From assembly GCA_905236295.1 (NCBI GenBank), contig CAJOQF010000116.1, positions 1 to 12,626 of the forward strand: a stretch of DNA of 12,626 bases. The letters are read 5' to 3'. Below, piece by piece: positions 7,127-12,626 of the stretch (the first letter of the stretch is position 1; each line of letters starts with the position of its first letter). This DNA is from an uncultured Eubacterium sp. (lineage in GTDB: Bacteria; Bacillota; Clostridia; Lachnospirales; Lachnospiraceae). The position numbers and the translations under genes were made by a program. The notes beneath the pieces were generated by a model. It was not told the DNA's origin. It did no database searches and worked only from the letters and a program-made list of their open reading frames with translations.

Positions 7127-9463
7127 CTATTTAACTGTGATAGTAACCTTCTTTGTAGCCTTCTTGTAGTCCGTAGTCTTCTTTGCGGTGAGGGTCACAA
7201 TGTATTTGCCTTTCTTTGCGCCCTTCTTTAAAGTAACTACTCCCTTCTTGGTCACAGCGATCTTGTTTGATGCCTTCTTTGTAACCTTGTAAGAGATCGT
7301 TGTCTTTGCCTTGGCTCCTGAAAGATTAACTTTCTGCGCCTTCTTCTTAACCTTTGCATACTTGACAGTATACGCCGCCTTCACTCCGGTAATCTTCTGT
7401 GACTGGGCAGTAACCGTCTCTGTATTTTCAGAAGGATTGGTTGTCTCCTCAGCAGTTCCAATCTGATCAGCTATCTTCTTTCCATCATAGATAAGGACTG
7501 CTGTGTTATATGTATAATCTTCGGTTCCACCCTGATTAAATGATCCGAGCTGTCCTGCCGCCGCATCAGAGCTTCCTCCAGGTCCCATCATTCCGCCGCC
7601 GTCACTGCTTTCGGATGCCGTCTTTGCCTGAACATCTGCTACAGTATCATATTTTGCAGTGTCCTGATTAGCTATTGTGATAGTCTGACCGCCGGTATAT
7701 TTCTTTGATCCGACAGTGAGTGTTGCGCTGTCTGCAATAACCACCTTAGCTGTTGAGCCGACAAATGTGAGTTTGTCAATAACAGATGTTCCGTCAACAT
7801 TCCATACAGCATCATCGGAAAGAGTAATGTTGATATCATTAGCACCGTTATCATTAATTGCATTTGCAACCTGTCCTATATCGTAATACTCCGAAATAGT
7901 GAAGTTTGTATTCTGATATCCGAGAATCGCAGTGTCTGCAACATTCTCCACCGCATCACCCTTGAGGGTATTCTTTACATAATCCGAACCTGTCTTTGTG
8001 ACATGGATAGCAGCTGTGGATGCTGCCGCTCCGGTGAGGGTTGCGCCCTTTCCGAGAGTCACATTCAAAGTATTTCCCTTCAATGATCCGGCTGTTGAAT
8101 TATCAGAGCCCGATGCATTGTAGATATTTCCCTTGTAGGTACCGTTTGTAAATGTAAAGTTCTGTGTCGCAGTGTCTTCCTCAGCCAATGCTGTATTAAA
8201 TCCTGCGTTCTCCGTATGTGCCGGTTTAAAGTTCATGAAACCGCCGTTTGTGTTGAGTGGATCGGAAACATCCATCATTCCGCCGGTCGTCGCATCATCA
8301 TTGTCCATCACCTGGATAAGCACATTGTTTCCGGCATTTATAGTTGTATCATCCACCGTTACATTAGCTGTCTCATCCGATGATCCCGTCTTCATAAGGA
8401 AACAGGTGTAACCGGAATTTACAACTGTTCCTTCCGTAAGGTCAAGTGTGTTCTCTCCCTGATGGAACATAAATCCAAATGTATCGGAATTAACAGTGGA
8501 AACCTTGCTCTTTGATGAAGTGTATGATGCGCTGCTTCCGTCAGCATGGCTCAATGTGTAAGTCTTTCCTGACTCTGTCTTCTTAAAGAGAGCCTTACCG
8601 CCCGTAAAGATCACTGCGTATGTGCCGACATTTACATCTGCTCCCGCAAATGTCTCAACCGCGCTTCCTATGGCATATGTTCCATATCCGCTTCCGTAAT
8701 TTGTTGTGTACGGATTGTCCTTGGTGGTGATCTGTCCGCCACTAGCCTGAAGAGTGTTCTTGCTCTCATCTTTGTTATTGAGAGTAAGGCTTGTATTGTA
8801 CATATTAAGGGTCATATTTGATCCCGAATCTGTTGAGAGTACAGCCCATGCTCCCGCCTGTGTATCGCTGTCGAGGAAATCCATCGAAGTATTCTGACCC
8901 ATCGCATTTGTACAACGGCTGGTTCCCATGATTCCCAAAATCCATGGCGGAGCAACCATAAGAGCCTGATCCGGGGTGTTGAGATAATTCTTGTTTAATG
9001 TACCACCGTTTGAAATAAGAGTTGAATTCTTAACAGTGATATTAGAGCCGTTTGTATCACCGACTGCGCTGTCTGCAAATATCGGCATTGTAGCAACACC
9101 GGATGTCTCTATTGTTGAATTCTCGATCGACACGTCAGATGAGTATGCTGCCACAGCCGCACCTGTTCCGGAGAAGTCACATGTGTCGGATCCGTCTGCT
9201 GTCGTATTGAGCTTGATCTTCGAATCCTTGATCGTATACTCCGAATCAACCAAAACAAACGCTTCATGTCCCGATGTGTTATCGTTTATTGTAACACCAT
9301 CCGCTTTTGTGTAAGTAACAGTTCCACCACTCACTCTCGATGAGTCAACTGTTACGGTCGATGCCGCTGCCGGCGCGCTTGCCGCCATTACTGTAAGTCC
9401 GGATGACATGCTCATCATTACCGTGGCTGACAAAATGACTGCAAGAACCTTTTTTCTCTTCAT
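7127..9463 (-). CDS. Secreted Ser/Thr/Asn-rich surface protein, probable beta-helix, with basic Ig-like C-terminus
   Basis: I recognise no named function. The 778 residues begin with a clear Sec signal peptide (MKRKKVL, hydrophobic to about residue 26, likely cleavage after VMA). Residues about 36-610 are rich in Thr, Ser, Asn, Asp and Gly with recurring short patterns such as VSIENSTIET, NITVKNSTLI, VTVDDTTI and TFTNGTYKGN, as in right-handed beta-helix proteins. A distinctive block APPWILGIMGTSRCTN lies at 171-186. A flexible Gly/Met stretch (GGGMMGPGG, 622-630) follows, and residues about 689-778 form a Lys-rich Big/Ig-like module (ITGVKAAYTVKYAKVKKK onward) that could bind anionic wall polymers. 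No LPXTG motif is seen. AAGGAGG about 10 nt upstream fixes the start. It has its own terminator and lies between murA and an L,D-transpeptidase. Adhesin or carbohydrate-binding roles are guesses. Confidence 0.85.
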   Translation of the reverse strand: MKRKKVLAVILSATVMMSMSSGLTVMAASAPAAASTVTVDSSRVSGGTVTYTKADGVTINDNTSGHEAFVLVDSEYTIKDSKIKLNTTADGSDTCDFSGTGAAVAAYSSDVSIENSTIETSGVATMPIFADSAVGDTNGSNITVKNSTLISNGGTLNKNYLNTPDQALMVAPPWILGIMGTSRCTNAMGQNTSMDFLDSDTQAGAWAVLSTDSGSNMTLNMYNTSLTLNNKDESKNTLQASGGQITTKDNPYTTNYGSGYGTYAIGSAVETFAGADVNVGTYAVIFTGGKALFKKTESGKTYTLSHADGSSASYTSSKSKVSTVNSDTFGFMFHQGENTLDLTEGTVVNSGYTCFLMKTGSSDETANVTVDDTTINAGNNVLIQVMDNDDATTGGMMDVSDPLNTNGGFMNFKPAHTENAGFNTALAEEDTATQNFTFTNGTYKGNIYNASGSDNSTAGSLKGNTLNVTLGKGATLTGAAASTAAIHVTKTGSDYVKNTLKGDAVENVADTAILGYQNTNFTISEYYDIGQVANAINDNGANDINITLSDDAVWNVDGTSVIDKLTFVGSTAKVVIADSATLTVGSKKYTGGQTITIANQDTAKYDTVADVQAKTASESSDGGGMMGPGGSSDAAAGQLGSFNQGGTEDYTYNTAVLIYDGKKIADQIGTAEETTNPSENTETVTAQSQKITGVKAAYTVKYAKVKKKAQKVNLSGAKAKTTISYKVTKKASNKIAVTKKGVVTLKKGAKKGKYIVTLTAKKTTDYKKATKKVTITVK

Positions 9464-9473
9464 TCCACAAATT

Positions 9474-9480
9474 CCTCCTT
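9474..9480 (-). promoter_or_regulatory. Strong ribosome binding site of the secreted protein gene
   Basis: Minus-strand AAGGAGG, a near-perfect match to the anti-Shine-Dalgarno sequence, lies about 10 nt before the ATG at 9461-9463, suggesting high translation. Confidence 0.8.
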
Positions 9481-9526
9481 TTTTGTTAGATACTCACACG
9501 GGCATCGCAGCCTGTCATAACTGAAA

Positions 9527-9564
9527 TAACCCCTTGTTGAGGCATATTCTACAACAAGGGGTTA
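9527..9564 (-). terminator. 13-bp stem hairpin between the L,D-transpeptidase and secreted-protein genes
   Basis: Perfect inverted repeat TAACCCCTTGTTG (9527-9539) and CAACAAGGGGTTA (9552-9564) with a 12-nt loop. On the minus strand it is followed by TTTCAG, a short imperfect U-run. It is the best terminator candidate for the transpeptidase transcript, but it also lies 64 nt before the next start codon and could sit in that gene's leader. I found no convincing -35/-10 pair for the downstream gene. Confidence 0.6.
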
Positions 9565-9621
9565 CCGATTGGTATGCGATTTCTTTTCAAAAAAGGGGCA
9601 AAAATTTTTGATTATGGAACT

Positions 9622-9732
9622 AATAAATCCTCAACCTGTGCGGTACCCTGCGACAAGCTTTTGTCCGCAAAACGCCAAAACGCGTTGTTGCGGATCAAAA
9701 CTGTCGCAATCCACACAAATTGAGGATTTATT
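9622..9732. repeat. Nested inverted-repeat element (about 111 bp) overlapping the transpeptidase stop codon
   Basis: Terminal arms are perfect 13-bp inverted repeats, AATAAATCCTCAA (9622-9634) and TTGAGGATTTATT (9720-9732). Inside are TGCGACA (9649-9655) with TGTCGCA (9702-9708), and TTTTG-TCCGCAA (9659-9670) with TTGCGGA-t-CAAAA (9688-9700), so the whole unit can fold into one long interrupted hairpin or cruciform. It contains copy B of the 18-bp repeat at 9640-9657. The transpeptidase stop codon (9728-9730) lies in the right arm. No coding gene is visible in it. It resembles a small non-autonomous (MITE- or REP-like) element, or a large structured 3' end. Confidence 0.75.
9640..9657. repeat. 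18-bp exact repeat, copy B
   Basis: Identical to 1103-1120 (GCGGTACCCTGCGACAAG) in the same orientation. Here it forms part of the nested inverted-repeat element; its TGCGACA half pairs with 9702-9708. Confidence 0.75.
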
Positions 9733-11503
9733 CTGAGACTTCTTCGTCTTCTGTGCCTGAGTCATCGGGCTCTTCCGTGCCGGAATCGTCGGAGCCGGAG
9801 TCGTCTTCTTCCGTGTCAGTGTCGCCGGAATCAGAGCCGCCGGTTTCCTCCTCAGTCTTATCATCCTTTTTGGAGTCGTCGTCCTTCTTGGAATCATCCT
9901 TCTTCTTTGAGTCGTCCTTTTTCTTGGAATCCTTATCCTTCTTATCTTTTTTCTTATCTTTGTCTTTTTTGTCCTTGCTGTCCTTCTTGTCGTCATCTTC
10001 ATCATCGGAATCCGACTTGTCGCTTCTCGTAGCCCAAGGGCTTGCGTACGACGAAGGCTCTGTGCCCGGCAGATAATAGCAGAGGACCGGGCAGCCCTTA
10101 TCTATATTTTCAAATATAGTCTGAGCTGTGGAGTACGGAAGGTTTACACAGCCGTGTGATCCACTGTATTTGTATATGCTTCCTCCGAATGCGCCTCTCC
10201 ATGTGGCATCATGGAGACCGATACCTCCGTTAAACGGCATCCAGTAAGACACAGGAGTCTCATAGTCATCACCGCGGAGCACCGCATCCTTCTCTTTATA
10301 TGTCACATAATACGATCCCGCCGGAGTAGCGTGACCTGCGGATACGTTTCCGGATACCACATCCGATTCAATAACCAGCTTTCCCTCGACATAGCAGTAG
10401 AGATGCTGATCCGTCAGATTGACCTCCACATAAGTATCTCCGTAGTCCGCCTCTCCGTACGCATTTGCTCTCTGCTTGTACTCAGGTTCTTTTTCGATCG
10501 TCTCGCCGTTTTTAATATAACCGACAAGAAGCTCTTTTTCAGCTTCCTCGTCTATAAGCCATCCGTAGTCACCGCCCTCGATCGTCACAGTCTCCCCGTC
10601 CGTGGTCTTGAACTCTCTGTTCTTATTGACTGTGTCATGTGCGGCTGCAAATTTTGAAACCCATTTTGTAACTTTATCCGTATCAAGTTTTACATTGCTG
10701 TCCGTAAATGTGAGCATGGTTGCGATGTCGTCTCCGTCAACAACAACCGGCTCTTCCTCGCCGAAGGTGTAGGTGATGGAAGCTTTCGTAAGGGCGTTTC
10801 CCTTGTCCGCGAGATCCTGCAACGCGCTCTTGTCGACATTGGACTCGACAGTCTTTATCGTGTAGACTCCGGCTTCCTCTAAGTTCAGGGTGTACGCAAG
10901 TCCGGATACCGCGCCGTCCACTGCGGCATAAAGCGCAGTCGTATCAAGCTCTGTTCCCGGATTTTCGTCTATAACTTCAAATCCCTTGCCTTCAATATAA
11001 TCAGACAGGTGAGCATCAGACTGTCCTAAAAATTTTGTCGGATCAGCGCATTCAAGACCGGCTACTACAGTATCAAGTCCCGAATATTTTACCACGGTGT
11101 CCGTAGTGTAATCCTTATTCATAAAGATGCCTACCGGCCACGCAAACGCTGCCTGACTTTTTAAGATATCGTCAACCTCAGTGTTGTTGTCGAAATCAGC
11201 CTGAAGTCCTATGTCACTGCCGGTTATAGTCTCGCTTTTACCTTCTCTCTCCTCGAGGGTGAGCATATAGCTGTCCACTCTTCGAGCGATCTCATCCTTG
11301 ACGGTATCGGATTTCTCTCCTCCGCAGGCAACCTCGTTTATAGTCGTGCCGAAATAATAATGTCCCATAAAGAACATCGACAAAGCTATATACACTGCCG
11401 CCACCGCAACAATTATCAGCACTATGGTTGTCTTTTTGATCCGTTTTCCTTTCCCGTCTTGCTTCGTTTCATCCGCAGTCCGATTCAGTTTCTCGTTTTC
11501 CAC
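9728..11503 (-). CDS. Membrane-anchored L,D-transpeptidase (YkuD domain) with charged C-terminal tail
   Basis: A 591-residue envelope enzyme predicted to form 3-3 peptidoglycan cross-links or attach groups to the wall. A short basic cytoplasmic N-terminus is followed by one membrane segment at about 26-46 (TIVLIIVAVAAVYIALSMFF), a type II anchor placing the rest outside. Residues about 60-330 look like the PG-binding-4 region commonly found ahead of YkuD in clostridia. The YkuD domain spans about 356-477, with His431 (GIGLHD) and the catalytic motif SHGCVNL at 449-455 (His450, Cys452). After residue 495 the chain becomes about 55 residues of Lys/Asp/Ser repeats, then a Ser/Gly/Thr-rich acidic end. 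The start is GTG at 11501-11503 with AGGGGAAG upstream. The stop lies inside an inverted-repeat element. Catalytic assignment is secure; the tail's role is unknown. Confidence 0.93.
   Translation of the reverse strand: MENEKLNRTADETKQDGKGKRIKKTTIVLIIVAVAAVYIALSMFFMGHYYFGTTINEVACGGEKSDTVKDEIARRVDSYMLTLEEREGKSETITGSDIGLQADFDNNTEVDDILKSQAAFAWPVGIFMNKDYTTDTVVKYSGLDTVVAGLECADPTKFLGQSDAHLSDYIEGKGFEVIDENPGTELDTTALYAAVDGAVSGLAYTLNLEEAGVYTIKTVESNVDKSALQDLADKGNALTKASITYTFGEEEPVVVDGDDIATMLTFTDSNVKLDTDKVTKWVSKFAAAHDTVNKNREFKTTDGETVTIEGGDYGWLIDEEAEKELLVGYIKNGETIEKEPEYKQRANAYGEADYGDTYVEVNLTDQHLYCYVEGKLVIESDVVSGNVSAGHATPAGSYYVTYKEKDAVLRGDDYETPVSYWMPFNGGIGLHDATWRGAFGGSIYKYSGSHGCVNLPYSTAQTIFENIDKGCPVLCYYLPGTEPSSYASPWATRSDKSDSDDEDDDKKDSKDKKDKDKKKDKKDKDSKKKDDSKKKDDSKKDDDSKKDDKTEEETGGSDSGDTDTEEDDSGSDDSGTEEPDDSGTEDEEVSE
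9850..10010. repeat. Degenerate Lys/Asp codon repeats in the transpeptidase tail
   Basis: Plus-strand units such as GAGTCGTCCTTTTTCTTGGA and close variants recur, encoding KKDDSKKKDDSKKDDDSKK-type peptide on the minus strand. Purine-rich coding strand and short imperfect units suggest expansion by slippage. Confidence 0.6.
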
Positions 11504-11507
11504 GTTT

Positions 11508-11516
11508 CTTCCCCTT
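11508..11516 (-). promoter_or_regulatory. Ribosome binding site of the L,D-transpeptidase
   Basis: Minus-strand AAGGGGAAG ends 4 nt before GTG (11501-11503). It supports the GTG start; no ATG with a better site was found nearby. Confidence 0.6.
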
Positions 11517-11594
11517 TTCTTTTATAAGGTTTCATACATTTCTTCTTAATTGTAAAGCTGAACTTTTTGTGTTCTGTTTACGCAGAAATTCATT

Positions 11595-12107
11595 TTACAT
11601 TCTTTTTTTTGAAATGTCTAGTGCTTTTGCGAGTTTCTCAACAGTCTCCTCTATATCCTGACCGTCCACGTCAAGGATTATATCTGCATACTTTTCATAG
11701 AGGACGCGCCTCTCATCATACAGATCCTTAAGAGTCTGTCCGTCTTTTAGAACAACTCCACGTCCCTTAATATTACTGAGCCTGGCCGAAATAGTCTCAT
11801 AGGAAAGCTTGAGGTAAACAACCTTACCTATCTCCTTCAGGTGTTGCATTGCCTCATCCCCGTAAACAACACTTCCCCCGGTGGCAATAACCGATTCATC
11901 CACATCGATCGAAGCATTCACACGGTTTTCGATCTCGATAAATCCGTTCGTGCCCTCCTCCTCGATAATATCCTTTAAGAGAGCGTTCTCCTGCTGCTGT
12001 ATCAAAAGATCCGCATCTAAAAATCTGTAACCTATAACCTTTGCAAGTATTACTCCCGCAGTGCTCTTTCCCGCTCCCGGCATTCCTATAAGAACTACAT
12101 TACTCAT
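11595..12107 (-). CDS. aroK: Shikimate kinase-like P-loop kinase with atypical substrate site
   Basis: A 170-residue cytoplasmic P-loop kinase, the normal AroK length. Walker A is GMPGAGKST at 8-16; the acidic LDADLLIQ follows, with Asp33 at the usual shikimate-contact position. The lid arginine (Arg116 in GRGVVLKDG) and Arg133 in DERRVLY are present. Two signatures differ from textbook AroK: the GFR-xx-E segment reads GFIEIENRV, so the shikimate-binding arginine is Ile57, and the TGGGAV loop reads ATGGSV at 76-80. True shikimate kinase converts shikimate to shikimate-3-phosphate for aromatic amino acids; here another small substrate is possible. The start overlaps the end of the upstream ABC gene by 8 nt (ATGAGTAA), with AGGAG 8 nt before, suggesting translational coupling. 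Family membership is sure; the reaction is less so. Confidence 0.85.
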   Translation of the reverse strand: MSNVVLIGMPGAGKSTAGVILAKVIGYRFLDADLLIQQQENALLKDIIEEEGTNGFIEIENRVNASIDVDESVIATGGSVVYGDEAMQHLKEIGKVVYLKLSYETISARLSNIKGRGVVLKDGQTLKDLYDERRVLYEKYADIILDVDGQDIEETVEKLAKALDISKKRM

Positions 12108-12626
12108 TAATCTGTCTCCTAACTATTCTTCCTTTATCTACTGTCAAGATCACATCCGCATTTTTGATCGTGGAGAGTCTGTGGGCAACGACAAAGGATG
12201 TCCTGCCCTCCATCAATTTGTCAAACGCTTCATTAATCTTTTTCTCTGTAAGAGTATCCACATTTGAGGTTGCCTCGTCAAGCACTAATATCTCCGGCTT
12301 GCCAAGCACTACCCTCGCAAGCTCTATAAGCTGCTTTTGTCCCTCGGAAAGTCCGTCTCCGCTTTCGGTCAGGTACGTATCGTAACCGTCCTCGAGCTGA
12401 TCGATAAAGACATCCGCGCCTACCGTATGCGCCGCATCCCGTATCATCTCAATAGTGGCATTCTCATTTCCAAACGCGATGTTCTCCGCAATCGTCCCCG
12501 CCTTGATCCAGGTATCCTGCAGCACCATCGCAAATCTCCGTCTCCATTTTTTTATATCCAACTCCCGGATATCATATTCTTCGCCTTTTCCGTCGCCGTG
12601 AACTCCGAGAACTCGGGGATTGCGAC
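12100..12626 (-). CDS. ABC exporter ATP-binding domain, 3' part only (start beyond window)
   Basis: The frame is open from the right edge, giving 174 visible residues of an MDR-type exporter nucleotide-binding domain; the transmembrane part and Walker A lie outside. Visible motifs, counted from the edge: Q-loop Gln36 in MVLQDTW, signature LSEGQKQL at 92-99 (Glu where many have Ser or Gly), Walker B ILVLDE at 112-117, D-loop SNVD at 120-123 and H-loop His148 in VVAHRLSTI. It would couple ATP hydrolysis to export of an unknown substrate, usually as a homo- or heterodimer. An internal TTG at 12559-12561 is not a real start because homologous sequence continues upstream. The protein stops at GRIVRRQINE, lacking the usual tail (ExGxHxEL and about 20 more residues). 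It overlaps the kinase gene by 8 nt. Confidence 0.93.
   Translation of the reverse strand, partial: RNPRVLGVHGDGKGEEYDIRELDIKKWRRRFAMVLQDTWIKAGTIAENIAFGNENATIEMIRDAAHTVGADVFIDQLEDGYDTYLTESGDGLSEGQKQLIELARVVLGKPEILVLDEATSNVDTLTEKKINEAFDKLMEGRTSFVVAHRLSTIKNADVILTVDKGRIVRRQINE

Noticed and set aside
9631..10005. A 124-residue minus-strand open frame, Arg/Lys/Thr-rich, ending in QKLVAGYRTG
   Set aside because: It is the +1/-1 shadow of the repetitive transpeptidase tail and runs through the non-coding inverted-repeat element. No ribosome site, and composition is an artefact of Lys/Asp codons.
9720..10076. Plus-strand Ser/Pro/Glu-rich frame (SSSVPESS repeats)
   Set aside because: Antisense reading of the charged transpeptidase tail; low complexity, no signal peptide or ribosome site.
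11521..11549. Possible promoter for the transpeptidase: TTAAGA - 17 bp - TATAAA on the minus strand
   Set aside because: Spacing is good, but transcription would begin at about the ribosome site itself, only about 11 nt before the GTG, and the -35 has two mismatches.
11552..11581. Imperfect hairpin GTAAA..GAAC / GTTC..TTTAC after the kinase gene
   Set aside because: Short interrupted stem with no U-tract on the transcribed strand; too weak to call a terminator.

Overview
The window looks like chromosomal DNA from an anaerobic Firmicute, most probably a Lachnospiraceae-type Clostridium. The reasons are inferential: a relA - MBL hydrolase - hemZ - hisS string as I recall it from that family, AGGAGG-type ribosome binding sites, mixed ATG/GTG (possibly TTG) starts, lysine-rich Ig-like tails on secreted proteins, and moderate GC. 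Every convincing gene is on the minus strand, so transcription runs from high to low coordinates. No tRNA, rRNA, CRISPR array, transposase or phage gene was seen, and no gene-free stretch exceeds about 265 bases.

From the upstream (right-hand) end: the last part of an ABC exporter nucleotide-binding domain enters the window and overlaps by 8 nt a shikimate-kinase-like gene whose substrate-binding signature is atypical. Next is a membrane-anchored L,D-transpeptidase with a YkuD catalytic domain and a roughly 95-residue Lys/Asp then acidic tail. Its stop codon lies inside one arm of a 111-bp nested inverted-repeat element. Then come a 778-residue secreted, probably beta-helical surface protein with a basic Ig-like C-terminus and its own strong terminator, and murA with a good extended -10 promoter and its own terminator. 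The left part is a probable operon: bifunctional Rel (ppGpp synthetase/hydrolase), a glyoxalase II-like metallo-beta-lactamase-fold hydrolase, the HemZ-type radical SAM protein, and hisS, which runs off the left edge.

Functionally the right-centre is cell-envelope biology (MurA for peptidoglycan precursor, L,D-transpeptidase for cross-linking or protein anchoring, a secreted surface protein), and the left is housekeeping linked to amino-acid status (Rel, HisRS). I see no clearly new multi-gene system. The most unusual items are the nested inverted-repeat element at 9622-9732, which shares an exact 18-bp segment with the hemZ-hisS gap; the kinase lacking the usual shikimate-binding arginine; the ABC gene that stops short of the usual family end; and the charged transpeptidase tail.
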